DNA of 64,000 bases. Origin: an uncultured Oscillospiraceae bacterium. GTDB lineage: Bacteria > Bacillota > Clostridia > Oscillospirales > Oscillospiraceae. Shown here piece by piece: positions 7,478 through 14,902 of the stretch (the stretch's first letter is position 1; every line of letters begins with the position of its first letter). Both the position numbers and the translations under genes were made by a program. Location: NCBI GenBank assembly GCA_949841355.1, contig CATKZP010000010.1, positions 39,711 to 103,710 of the forward strand, read 5' to 3'. The notes under the pieces are model-generated. The model was not told the origin of the DNA. It saw only the letters and a program-made list of their open reading frames with translations, and did not search any database.

Positions 7478-7508
7478 GCTCCCAAGGGGGTTCCCCGGAA
7501 TGTTTCAC

Positions 7509-7540
7509 AAAAAGGCCAGGCCCTGCGCCCGGCCTTTTTA
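7509..7540 (+). terminator. Terminator between noc and parA
   Basis: A 9-bp stem AAAAAGGCC/GGCCTTTTT (7509-7517 with 7531-7539) followed by ATTTT. Confidence 0.75.
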
Positions 7541-7553
7541 TTTTGTAAAACGG

Positions 7554-7582
7554 TTGAAATCACGCCCGGAACAGGATATAAT
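7554..7582 (+). promoter_or_regulatory. Sigma-A promoter of the parA-parB operon
   Basis: TTGAAA (7554-7559), a 17-nt spacer and a perfect TATAAT (7577-7582), about 45 nt before the parA start. Confidence 0.8.
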
Positions 7583-7633
7583 GAATTTCAATGCCATGTG
7601 CGCCGCATTTCACGAGAGAGAGGGAGATCCCCC

Positions 7634-8404
7634 ATGGGCAAGACCATCGCCATCGTCAATCAAAAGGGGGGCGTGGGCAAAACCACGTCCTGTGTCAACC
7701 TGGCCGCCGCCCTCACCGCCCAGGGCGCCCGGGTGCTGGTGTGCGACTTCGACCCCCAGGGCAACGCCACCTCCGGCTTCGGGCTGGACAAAAGCCGCTC
7801 CCCCAGCGTCTACGAGGTGGTTTTAGGCGGCGCGCCCATGTCCAAGGCCATCGTCAGCACCAAGTGGGGGGACGTGGTCCCCGCCAACAAGGCCCTGTCC
7901 GGAGCCACGGTGGAGCTTATCGCCCTGGACCGGCGGGAGTTCCGGCTCAAGGACGCCATCCAGGAGGTCAAGGACTGCTACGACGTGATTTTCATTGACT
8001 GCCCCCCCTCCCTGGAGCTGCTCACCCTGGACGGGCTGTGCGCCGCGGACAGCCTGCTGGTCCCCGTCCAGTGCGAATACTACGCCTTGGAGGGGCTGAG
8101 CGACCTTTTGTATACCGTCCGGCTGGCCAAGCAGCGGCTCAATCCGCAGCTGGAGATCGAAGGCGTCCTGCTCACCATGTACGACGGGCGGACCAACCTG
8201 TCCCTCCAGGTGGCCGAGCAGGTGAAGCGCCACTTCCCCGGCAAGGTGTACGCCTCGGTGATCCCCCGCAACGTCCGGCTGTCCGAGGCGCCCAGCCACG
8301 GAGTGCCCGTGTCCGTCTACGATCCCCTGTCCCGGGGGTCGGAGGCCTATGAGGCGCTGGCCAAGGAATTCCTGCGCAAAAACCCCATCGCGGCGCGTAA
8401 TTAG
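7634..8404 (+). CDS. parA: Chromosome partitioning ATPase ParA/Soj
   Basis: A 256-residue deviant Walker-type ATPase that binds DNA as an ATP dimer and works with ParB to segregate origins and regulate DnaA. The deviant Walker A motif KGGVGKTT lies at residues 11-18, Walker A' at VLVCDFDPQGNAT and Walker B at VIFIDCPPSL. Length fits Soj (about 255). The ATG at 7634 follows AGGGAG by 7 nt; the open frame begins further upstream without a ribosome binding site. The gene has its own perfect promoter and is followed by parB after 24 nt. Confidence 0.96.
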   Translation: MGKTIAIVNQKGGVGKTTSCVNLAAALTAQGARVLVCDFDPQGNATSGFGLDKSRSPSVYEVVLGGAPMSKAIVSTKWGDVVPANKALSGATVELIALDRREFRLKDAIQEVKDCYDVIFIDCPPSLELLTLDGLCAADSLLVPVQCEYYALEGLSDLLYTVRLAKQRLNPQLEIEGVLLTMYDGRTNLSLQVAEQVKRHFPGKVYASVIPRNVRLSEAPSHGVPVSVYDPLSRGSEAYEALAKEFLRKNPIAARN

Positions 8405-8428
8405 TTTTAGAGAGGAGACACACCTGAA

Positions 8429-9328
8429 ATGGCTAAAGCCAAAGGCTTGGGGCGGGGCCTGGACGCCCTGATGGGCGATTCCGCCACCCTGCAAAACCAG
8501 GAGGAGTCCGGCTCGGTGACGCTGCCCATTTCCCAGGTGGAGCCGGGGCTCAACCAGCCCCGAAAGCGGTTCGACGAGGCCGCGCTGGCCGACCTGGCCG
8601 CCTCCATCCAGGAGCACGGCATCATTCAGCCCCTCACCGTCCGGCGGCTGGGCACGGGCTACTACCAGATCATCGCCGGAGAGCGCCGCTGGCGGGCCGC
8701 CAAGCTGGCCGGCCGCCGGGAGGTCCCCGTGGTCGTCATCGAGGCGGACGACCGCAAGGTGATGGAGCTGGGCCTCATCGAAAACCTCCAGCGGGAAAAC
8801 CTGAACCCGGTGGAGGAGGCGGAGGGCTATCTGGCCCTGCTCACCGACTACGGCCTCACCCAGGACGAGCTGGCCCACCGCATGGGCAAGTCCCGCCCCG
8901 CCATCTCCAACGCCCTGCGGCTCACCGCCCTGCCCCCCTGCGTGCGGGAGATGATGATTGAGGGCACGCTGTCCGCCGGACACGGCCGGGCGGTGCTGAT
9001 GGTGGAGGGCGAGCAGACCCAGACCGCTTTCGCCCAGAAAATCGTGGAGGAGGGCTGGAGCGTCCGGCAGGCGGAGGCCAAGGCCCGGAACTTCGTGCTC
9101 CCCTCCCAGTGGGACCTGCCCCCCGAAAACACCCCTGACCCCCACGCCATCTACACCAAGGCGGTGGAGCAGAGCCTGTCCCAGCGGCTGGGGCGAAAGG
9201 TCACCATCAAAAACGGGGCCAAAAAGGGCAAGCTGGAGCTGGAATTCTACGACGTGGACGACCTGAACGACCTGTTGGACCTGCTGGAACAGCTGCGCCC
9301 GGCGGCTGAAAAGGAGGCCGAGACATGA
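8429..9328 (+). CDS. parB: Chromosome partitioning protein ParB/Spo0J
   Basis: A 299-residue CTP-dependent clamp that loads at parS and recruits SMC. The N-terminal MAKAKGLGRGLDALM ParA-stimulating segment, the CTP motif GERRWRAAKLAG (85-96) and the helix-turn-helix (TQDELAHRMGKSRPAISNALRL) are present. The four specificity positions read R156, A162, A167 and G184, which is ParB-type (R, T/A, A, G) and unlike the Noc paralogue upstream, so binding to the many parS sites around it is expected. AGAGGAGA precedes the start. The next gene overlaps its stop codon. Confidence 0.96.
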   Translation: MAKAKGLGRGLDALMGDSATLQNQEESGSVTLPISQVEPGLNQPRKRFDEAALADLAASIQEHGIIQPLTVRRLGTGYYQIIAGERRWRAAKLAGRREVPVVVIEADDRKVMELGLIENLQRENLNPVEEAEGYLALLTDYGLTQDELAHRMGKSRPAISNALRLTALPPCVREMMIEGTLSAGHGRAVLMVEGEQTQTAFAQKIVEEGWSVRQAEAKARNFVLPSQWDLPPENTPDPHAIYTKAVEQSLSQRLGRKVTIKNGAKKGKLELEFYDVDDLNDLLDLLEQLRPAAEKEAET

Positions 9329-9966
9329 GCGAAAAGGAACACATTATCCCCGGCGAGGCCCCGAATGTTTCACGTGAAACATCCCAGCCCCGTGAAACCA
9401 ACGCCCAGGAGACGCCGGGGAAAAACAAGCGCTCCTCCTTCTACGTCTATCTTGTGGTGCTGTTCGGCGCGGCGTTTCTGATGCTGCTGCTGGCCTACTT
9501 CGTCCAGCGGCGCAACAACGAGACCGCCCAGAGCGACCTGCGCTCCTCGTTCTCCGCCTCCCGGCAGGAGCTGATGGAGGAGATTGAGGGGCTGGAGGAG
9601 GAAAAGCAGGGGCTGCTGGCCGAAAAAGAGGGGCTCCAGGCCCAGCTCAGCGACGCACAGGCAAACCTGGACGGAGCGAACGCCCTCTATGAGGACCTCC
9701 TGGACGGCTACGACAAATATGTGGGATATACCTCCATTTTGCAGACGCTGTACGCCAGCGAGGTCAAGCTGGAGGCGCGGGACTTCGACGGCGCGGCCGC
9801 AACGCTGACCGATATGGAATACCAGTACTTTGTGGACACCATAGGAGACTACGATGCGGAGATGGAGCACTACAACCCGGAGGGGTTGTTCCTGCGTCCC
9901 CGCTTCGACGCCCTGGTGGAGGAACTCACCCGGCGCGGTGCGCTGGACGAGAGCTGGGCCGGTTAG
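9325..9966 (+). CDS. Single-pass membrane protein with coiled coil, co-translated with parB
   Basis: The ATG overlaps the parB stop (ATGA), so translation is coupled to ParB. The 213-residue product has a soluble N-terminus, one membrane helix at residues 39-60, a long coiled coil (about 66-110, rich in Glu, Leu and Gln) and an outer C-terminal domain. parS site 11 lies inside the coding sequence and is translated as N-V-S-R-E-T (residues 14-19). I do not recognise the family. A link between nucleoid, membrane and division is an attractive inference from context, but nothing in the sequence proves it. Confidence 0.85.
   Translation: MSEKEHIIPGEAPNVSRETSQPRETNAQETPGKNKRSSFYVYLVVLFGAAFLMLLLAYFVQRRNNETAQSDLRSSFSASRQELMEEIEGLEEEKQGLLAEKEGLQAQLSDAQANLDGANALYEDLLDGYDKYVGYTSILQTLYASEVKLEARDFDGAAATLTDMEYQYFVDTIGDYDAEMEHYNPEGLFLRPRFDALVEELTRRGALDESWAG
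9367..9380. other. parS site 11, inside a coding sequence
   Basis: Exact palindrome GTTTCACGTGAAAC within the gene downstream of parB, read as part of codons 14-19. Confidence 0.9.
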
Positions 9967-9968
9967 CC

Positions 9969-9982
9969 GTTTCACGTGAAAC
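9969..9982. other. parS site 12
   Basis: Exact palindrome GTTTCACGTGAAAC followed by GCGTCGG, 2 nt after a stop codon and 43 nt before serS. Confidence 0.9.
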
Positions 9983-10025
9983 GCGTCGGGACACAGCGCA
10001 ACATCTACAGGAAAAAGGTGATTTT

Positions 10026-11330
10026 ATGTTAGACATCAAATTTGTCCGGGACAACCCGGAGATTGTCAAGGAAAACATCAAAAAGAAGTTCCAGGACGAA
10101 AAGCTCCCCCTGGTGGATGAGGTCATCGAGCTGGACCGCCGCAACCGGGACGCCATGACCGAGGCCAACAACCTGCGCTCCGAGCGCAACAAGCTGTCCA
10201 AGCAGGTGGGGATGCTCATGGGCCAGGCCAAAAAGGACCCGTCCAAGCTGGAGGAGGCCGAGGCCGCCAAGGCTCAGGTCAAGGCCAACGCCGACCGTCT
10301 GGCCCAGCTGGAACAGCAGGAAACCCAGCTGGCCGCGGAGATCCGCAGGATTATGCTCCAGATCCCCAACATCATCCACCCCTCCGTGCCCGTCGGCAGG
10401 GACGACAGCGAAAATGTGGAGGTGGAGAAGTTCGGTGAGCCTCTGATCCCGGAGTTCGAGGTGCCCTACCACACCGACATCATGGAGCGGTTCGACGGCG
10501 TGGACATGGACGCCGCGGGCCGCGTGTCCGGCGCCGGGTTCTACTACCTCATGGGGGACATCGCCCGGCTCCACGAGGCGGTGCTGGCCTACGCCCGGGA
10601 CTTCATGATCGGCAAGGGCTTCACCTTCTGCGTGCCCCCCTTCATGATCCACGGCAATGTGGTGGAGGGCGTCATGTCCCAGACCGATATGGACGCCATG
10701 ATGTATAAAATCGAGGGCGAGGACCTATATTTGATCGGGACCTCCGAGCACTCCATGATCGGCAAGTTCATCGACCAGATCATCCCCGAGGAAAAGCTCC
10801 CCCAGACCCTCACCTCCTACTCCCCCTGCTTCCGCAAGGAGAAGGGCTCCCACGGCATCGAGGAGCGGGGCGTCTACCGCATCCACCAGTTCGAAAAGCA
10901 GGAGATGATCGTGGTGTGCAGGCCCGAGGACTCCATGGACTGGTACGAAAAGATGTGGCGGTACTCCGTGGAGCTGTTCCGGTCCATGGACATCCCCGTG
11001 CGCCAGCTGGAGTGCTGCTCCGGCGACCTGGCCGACTTGAAGGTCAAGTCCTGCGACATCGAGGCCTGGTCCCCCCGGCAGAAGAAATACTTCGAGGTGT
11101 GCTCCTGCTCCAACCTGGGGGACGCCCAGGCCCGCCGCCTGAAAATGCGGGTGAAGGGCGAGGGCGGCGCCTCCTACCTGCCCCACACCCTCAACAACAC
11201 CGTGGCCGCGCCCCCCCGTATGCTCATCGCCCTGCTGGAAAACAACCTCCAGGCCGACGGCTCCGTGAAGGTTCCCCAGGTGCTCTGGCCCTACATGGGC
11301 GGGACCCAGGTGCTGACGCCCAAGCACTGA
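10026..11330 (+). CDS. serS: Serine--tRNA ligase
   Basis: A 434-residue class II aminoacyl-tRNA synthetase that charges tRNA-Ser. Residues 1-105 form the helical hairpin arm that grips the long variable arm of tRNA-Ser. The catalytic domain shows motif 2 (FRKEKGSHGIEERGVYRIHQF) and motif 3 near the C-terminus (VLWPYMGGTQVL). Length matches bacterial SerRS (about 425-430). The ATG follows AAGGTG. No T-box is visible in the 59-nt leader, which instead holds parS site 12. A weak hairpin and parS site 13 follow the gene. Confidence 0.96.
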   Translation: MLDIKFVRDNPEIVKENIKKKFQDEKLPLVDEVIELDRRNRDAMTEANNLRSERNKLSKQVGMLMGQAKKDPSKLEEAEAAKAQVKANADRLAQLEQQETQLAAEIRRIMLQIPNIIHPSVPVGRDDSENVEVEKFGEPLIPEFEVPYHTDIMERFDGVDMDAAGRVSGAGFYYLMGDIARLHEAVLAYARDFMIGKGFTFCVPPFMIHGNVVEGVMSQTDMDAMMYKIEGEDLYLIGTSEHSMIGKFIDQIIPEEKLPQTLTSYSPCFRKEKGSHGIEERGVYRIHQFEKQEMIVVCRPEDSMDWYEKMWRYSVELFRSMDIPVRQLECCSGDLADLKVKSCDIEAWSPRQKKYFEVCSCSNLGDAQARRLKMRVKGEGGASYLPHTLNNTVAAPPRMLIALLENNLQADGSVKVPQVLWPYMGGTQVLTPKH

Positions 11331-11332
11331 GG

Positions 11333-11346
11333 GTTTCACGTGAAAC
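11333..11346. other. parS site 13
   Basis: Exact palindrome GTTTCACGTGAAAC followed by GCGTCGG, 2 nt after the serS stop codon. Confidence 0.9.
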
Positions 11347-11356
11347 GCGTCGGGGC

Positions 11357-11385
11357 GGGCTTCGTTTGTTCACGCAAGCCCCCCT
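11357..11385 (+). terminator. Weak hairpin after serS
   Basis: GGGCTT pairs with AAGCCC (11357-11362 with 11376-11381) plus CGT/ACG inside, with one bulge. Only a short T run follows, so termination is uncertain. Confidence 0.4.
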
Positions 11386-11430
11386 TTGGCAAGCCTATGC
11401 CCGTCCATTAAATTTTAAGGAGAATTCGCC

Positions 11431-11784
11431 ATGAAAAAGTTTTGGAAAGTCCTGGGCCTCACCGCGCTGGCCGCCGCCCTGGTGCCCTACCGCATCGAGG
11501 GCGACGACGAGACCGGCACGCTCACCGTGCGGGCCCTGCTGTGGAAGGCTACCGAAAAGGTGAAGGCCGACGGCACCAAGGACCTCAGCATCAAGCTGCT
11601 GTCCTTCGGCCCCGACGAGGAGGAAAACCTGTTCACCGACGACCCGGAGGAGGCCGTGCTCTTCGCGGACGACGAGCCGGAGGCCGCCGTCATCACCGCT
11701 GAGAATACGGTCCCTGCCCCCGAGGAGAAGGCCACCGCCGCGGAAGAGGAGGCCGGCGAGGAAGATTTCGACCCGGAGCTGTAA
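11431..11784 (+). CDS. Small acidic protein of unknown function
   Basis: A 117-residue protein with a short, weakly hydrophobic N-terminus (FWKVLGLTALAAALVPY), a basic-hydrophobic middle and a strongly acidic C-terminal half rich in Glu, Asp and Ala. AAGGAG precedes the ATG. The acidic tail resembles low-complexity linkers. I do not recognise a family. It is followed after 15 nt by mscL and may share its transcript. Confidence 0.7.
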   Translation: MKKFWKVLGLTALAAALVPYRIEGDDETGTLTVRALLWKATEKVKADGTKDLSIKLLSFGPDEEENLFTDDPEEAVLFADDEPEAAVITAENTVPAPEEKATAAEEEAGEEDFDPEL

Positions 11785-11799
11785 CAGGAGGCTCCACTG

Positions 11800-12186
11800 A
11801 TGAAAAAATTCCTCAACGAGTTTAAGCAGTTCATCGCCCGGGGAAACGTGATGGATATGGCCGTGGGCGTTATCATCGGCGGGGCGTTCTCCTCCATCAC
11901 CAGCTCCCTCATCAACGACATCATCATGCCCCTGCTAGGCATCTTTACCGGCAGCATCTCCTTCGCGGCGCTGTACTTTGAGGTCAACGGAACCGTCTTT
12001 GCCTACGGCAATTTCATCCAAGCCGTCCTCAACTTCCTGGTGATGGCCTTCGTGGTGTTCTGCCTGGTGAAGGGGCTGAACAAGCTCCACCGCAAAAAAG
12101 AGGAGGCCCCCCCTCCCCCGCCCGCGCCCTCCAACGAGGAAAAGCTGCTGGCGGAGATTCGGGACCTCTTAAAGGAGAAGAAATAA
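11800..12186 (+). CDS. mscL: Large-conductance mechanosensitive channel
   Basis: A 128-residue pentameric tension-gated channel that releases solutes on hypo-osmotic shock. The first helix carries the family signature (FIARGNVMDMAVGVIIGGAF), followed by the periplasmic loop, the second helix (FIQAVLNFLVMAFVVFCLVK) and the cytoplasmic C-terminal helix (EEKLLAEIRDLLKE). Length is typical. The ATG follows AGGAGG. A fragment of a family A repeat begins directly after the stop codon. Confidence 0.96.
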   Translation: MKKFLNEFKQFIARGNVMDMAVGVIIGGAFSSITSSLINDIIMPLLGIFTGSISFAALYFEVNGTVFAYGNFIQAVLNFLVMAFVVFCLVKGLNKLHRKKEEAPPPPPAPSNEEKLLAEIRDLLKEKK

Positions 12187-12222
12187 AAAGCGTTGAGCCG
12201 TCGCGAGCAGCGCGGAGAAGCT
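12187..12222 (+). repeat. Family A intergenic element, 5' fragment
   Basis: The segment directly after the mscL stop carries GTTGAGCCGTCGCGAGCAG and then CGCGGA, the 5' module of family A. The 3' module is missing. Confidence 0.65.
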
Positions 12223-12252
12223 CCCCAAACCCAATGCCATCAGGAGGATTTT

Positions 12253-12594
12253 ATGCCGGAAGATCAGACCAATCCCAACAACGAAGGCGGCTACACCCCC
12301 GCCTCCTTTGAAAAACGCGCCGCCGCCTGGACGGGCGTCGTGTACGTGCTGATGCTGCTGTTCATCCTCAACTTTACCCTGTTCACCGGAGGACGGCAGC
12401 TGCCCGGCACCTTCCCCCTGTTCCTGGTCCCCATTTCGGTGGCCCTGGCGGTGGTGGTCGTCCACCGCATGAGAAACGGAACCATCGCCGGCGGAACTCC
12501 AGGCGGGGTGATGGTGCTGGCCATGTGCGCCGTCGGTATCGTCACCGGCCTGTCGCTGGGCGTGCCCGCCCTGCTGGCCGCCCTGGGGGTGTGA
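12253..12594 (+). CDS. Small membrane protein of unknown function
   Basis: A 113-residue protein with a polar N-terminus of about 25 residues and three predicted membrane helices (26-45, 53-71, 84-105). The ATG at 12253 follows AGGAGGATTTT; the longer open frame starts inside the upstream repeat and is not credible. The stop is 3 nt before the GTG of rsmG, so the two are probably co-transcribed. I do not recognise the family. Confidence 0.75.
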   Translation: MPEDQTNPNNEGGYTPASFEKRAAAWTGVVYVLMLLFILNFTLFTGGRQLPGTFPLFLVPISVALAVVVVHRMRNGTIAGGTPGGVMVLAMCAVGIVTGLSLGVPALLAALGV

Positions 12595-12597
12595 GCC

Positions 12598-13311
12598 GTG
12601 GAGGCGCTGATCCGCACCGGCCTGGCCCAGCTGGGTCAGGCCGAACACGTCCCCCAAAACGCCCCCGCCCTGCTGGCCCGGTACGGACAGCTGCTGCTGG
12701 AGCAGAACCAGGTGATGAACCTCACCGCCATCACCGACCCCGCCGGGGTGGCCAGCCTCCACATGCTGGACTGCGCCGCCCTGCTGGGCTGCGCCCAGCT
12801 CGAGGGCAAGAGCCTCATCGACGTGGGCACCGGGGCCGGGTTCCCCGGGATGGCGCTGAAAATTTTGGTGCCCTCCCTGGACCTGACCCTTCTGGATTCC
12901 CTCAAAAAGCGGCTGGACTTTTTGCAGGCGGTCTGCGAGGACCTGTCCATCCGAGGGTTCCACACCATCCACAGCCGGGCCGAGGAGCTGGGACACGAGG
13001 CTGAATTCCGGGAGCAGTACGACTTCGCCACCGCCCGGGCGGTGGCCGATCTGCGGCTCCTGTGCGAGCTGTGCCTGCCCCTCGTCAAGGCGGGCGGACG
13101 GTTTTTGGCCATGAAAGGGCCGGACTGCGACGGGGAAATCCAGGACGCCCTGCCCGCCATCGCCCTGCTGGGTGGCCGGGTGGAGCGGCGGTTTGACTAC
13201 GATGTCCCCTACACCCAGGCCCGCCACCGGGTGGTGGTGGTGGAGAAAATCAGTCCTACACCGGAAAAATATCCCAGACGATGGGCGAAAATGCAGAAAA
13301 ATCCGCTTTAA
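12598..13311 (+). CDS. rsmG: 16S rRNA (guanine527-N7)-methyltransferase
   Basis: A 237-residue SAM-dependent methyltransferase (GidB) that modifies G527 of 16S rRNA, the site linked to low-level streptomycin resistance when lost. The SAM loop IDVGTGAGFPGMALKI and the following acidic strand (DLTLLDS) are clear. It begins with GTG. In most Bacillota rsmG follows mnmG and sits next to noc. Here it is near parAB, but mnmE and mnmG are not in the window. Confidence 0.95.
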   Translation: MEALIRTGLAQLGQAEHVPQNAPALLARYGQLLLEQNQVMNLTAITDPAGVASLHMLDCAALLGCAQLEGKSLIDVGTGAGFPGMALKILVPSLDLTLLDSLKKRLDFLQAVCEDLSIRGFHTIHSRAEELGHEAEFREQYDFATARAVADLRLLCELCLPLVKAGGRFLAMKGPDCDGEIQDALPAIALLGGRVERRFDYDVPYTQARHRVVVVEKISPTPEKYPRRWAKMQKNPL

Positions 13312-13372
13312 GGGCCTATCTCCCCAATAAGCGGATCTCACGGATATTCTTTCATTATTTTCAGAATTTTTG

Positions 13373-13401
13373 TTGCCATTTTCATAAATTCATGTTATGA
13401 T
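13373..13401 (+). promoter_or_regulatory. Sigma-A promoter of the MinD-like gene
   Basis: TTGCCA (13373-13378), a 17-nt spacer and TATGAT (13396-13401) in an AT-rich stretch 30 nt before the gene. Confidence 0.7.
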
Positions 13402-13429
13402 TTTGAGTAGTATCGGAAGGAGGCGTCCC

Positions 13430-14161
13430 ATGGGAACCGCCGTCATGGTCACATCTGGAAAGGGCGGAACCGGTAAGACCTCCCTCACCGCGGGGGCGGC
13501 CTCCTGCCTGGCGGCCTTGGGCCATCGGGTGCTGTGCATCGACTTGGATATCGGCCTGCGCAACCTGGACTTGGTGCTGGGCCTGTCCGACCGGGCGGTG
13601 ATGGACTTCTCCGACGTGATGGACTACCGCTGCTCCCTGCTGGAGGGCGCCGTGGAGCAGCCCGATATCCGGGGGCTGTTCCTGCTCACCGCCCCCCTCT
13701 CCCCCGAGGGGCTGGACCAGGAGCGGTTCTGCGCGGTGGTGGACGAGGCCAAGGAGTACTTCGACTTCGTGTTCATGGACTCCCCCGCCGGACTGGGCGA
13801 GGGCTTTCAGCTGGCCCGCGCCGCCGCAGACCGGGCCATCGTGGTGTCCGCCGTGGACCCCGCCGCCCTGCGGGACGCCCAGCGGGCGGTGACAGAGCTT
13901 CACGACCTGCCCCAGCTCCACCTGGTGATGAACCGGGTGCAGCCCAAGCTCATCGCCAAGCTGCGCACCTCCATCGACAGCGCCATGGACGCCGCCGGGC
14001 TGCCCCTGCTGGGGGTGGTGCCCGAGGACGCCAGCGTCACCATGGCCGCCGCCAGCGGCGTGCCCCTGGTGCTGGCCACCTATAAGGGCGCCGCGCCCGC
14101 CTACCTCAATATCTCCAAACGCCTTCTGGGCCAGCGGGTTCCCCTGCTGCGCATCCGCTGA
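13430..14161 (+). CDS. MinD-like P-loop ATPase lacking the usual membrane-targeting tail
   Basis: A 243-residue member of the MinD/ParA superfamily. The deviant Walker A motif SGKGGTGKTS and the MinD hallmark DLDIGLRNLDLVLG are intact, so ATP-dependent dimerisation is expected. Typical MinD is about 265 residues and ends in an amphipathic membrane-binding helix. This protein stops shortly after the segment that precedes that helix (ISKRLLGQRVPLL), and no minC or minE is adjacent. AAGGAGG precedes the start at 13430. It may be a MinD with altered membrane binding or a MinD-derived regulator. The mgsA-like gene follows after 31 nt. Confidence 0.8.
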   Translation: MGTAVMVTSGKGGTGKTSLTAGAASCLAALGHRVLCIDLDIGLRNLDLVLGLSDRAVMDFSDVMDYRCSLLEGAVEQPDIRGLFLLTAPLSPEGLDQERFCAVVDEAKEYFDFVFMDSPAGLGEGFQLARAAADRAIVVSAVDPAALRDAQRAVTELHDLPQLHLVMNRVQPKLIAKLRTSIDSAMDAAGLPLLGVVPEDASVTMAAASGVPLVLATYKGAAPAYLNISKRLLGQRVPLLRIR

Positions 14162-14192
14162 CCCAGGCGACACCATAGAAAGGACGATCCGC

Positions 14193-14606
14193 ATGAATAT
14201 AGCCTTGATGAGCCACGACAACAAAAAAGAACTGATGGTCCAATTCTGCATCGCCTACTGCGGCATTCTGTCCAAGCATACCGTGTGCGCCACCAGCAAT
14301 ACCGGCAGACAGGTGGCCGAGGCCACCGGACTGCCCGTCCAGCTCTTCCTGGCCCACGCCCAGGGCGGCTCCCAGCAGATCGGCGCCCGCATCGCCTACG
14401 ACGAGATCGACATGGTGCTCTTCTTCAACGACCCCACCAGCGACGAGCTGGACAAGGATATGAGCTATATCATCAACCTGTGCGACCAGCACAACGTGCC
14501 CATCGCCACCAACGCCGCCTCCGCCGAAATGCTCATCCACGGACTGGCCCGGGGCGACCTGGACTGGCGGCTGATTATCAAGCCCACCTCCCCCCTGAAA
14601 GTGTAA
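14193..14606 (+). CDS. Methylglyoxal synthase-like protein with altered active site
   Basis: A 137-residue protein with the MgsA fold and recognisable blocks (MNIALMSHDNKKELM, GGSQQIGARI, IDMVLFFNDP, HNVPIATNAASAE). MgsA normally converts dihydroxyacetone phosphate to methylglyoxal. Several positions held to be catalytic are changed: the base Asp of GGDQQ is Ser60, the phosphate-binding ATGTTG loop reads ATSNTG, and the PHDPD segment with the active-site His is absent. It may therefore be inactive or act on another ligand. It lies after the MinD-like gene and before the T-box leader. Confidence 0.8.
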   Translation: MNIALMSHDNKKELMVQFCIAYCGILSKHTVCATSNTGRQVAEATGLPVQLFLAHAQGGSQQIGARIAYDEIDMVLFFNDPTSDELDKDMSYIINLCDQHNVPIATNAASAEMLIHGLARGDLDWRLIIKPTSPLKV

Positions 14607-14614
14607 TCAAACCC

Positions 14615-14875
14615 GCAATTGAATACGCCGCGTTGAGGCCGGATGAGTACCGCCCACGCCGCCGGACAGAGAAAAACGCCATGGCTGGAAGCGTTTACGG
14701 CAGGAGGACGGGAAAGACGCCGGCTGAGCGGGCCCGGAGACGGGCCGGTCCCCCCTCCCGCACCAGAGGGGCTGAGGGCGGGCCATTTGGTCCGCTGAAT
14801 GTGGGTGGCACCACGAAGTGTTTGATGGAAAACGCTCTCGTCCCATAGCTGTGGGGCGGGAGCATACTTTTTTCC
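14615..14875 (+). promoter_or_regulatory. T-box leader of the hisS-aspS operon, probably tRNA-Asp responsive
   Basis: The conserved T-box core TGGGTGGCACCACG (14802-14815) is present, followed by an intrinsic terminator (12-bp stem 14834-14845 with 14852-14863, then a T run at 14868-14873). A stem I candidate holds AGTA on its 5' side and AAAGACG on its 3' side, giving GAC (14716-14718) as specifier. The base after TGG is C, which would pair with a discriminator G73 as in tRNA-Asp, not the C73 of tRNA-His. I therefore read this as an Asp-responsive switch upstream of hisS and aspS. The T-box call is firm; the specifier is an inference. Confidence 0.85.
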
Positions 14876-14902
14876 CCCATTGACCAGAAAGGAGAGTCCT
14901 AT

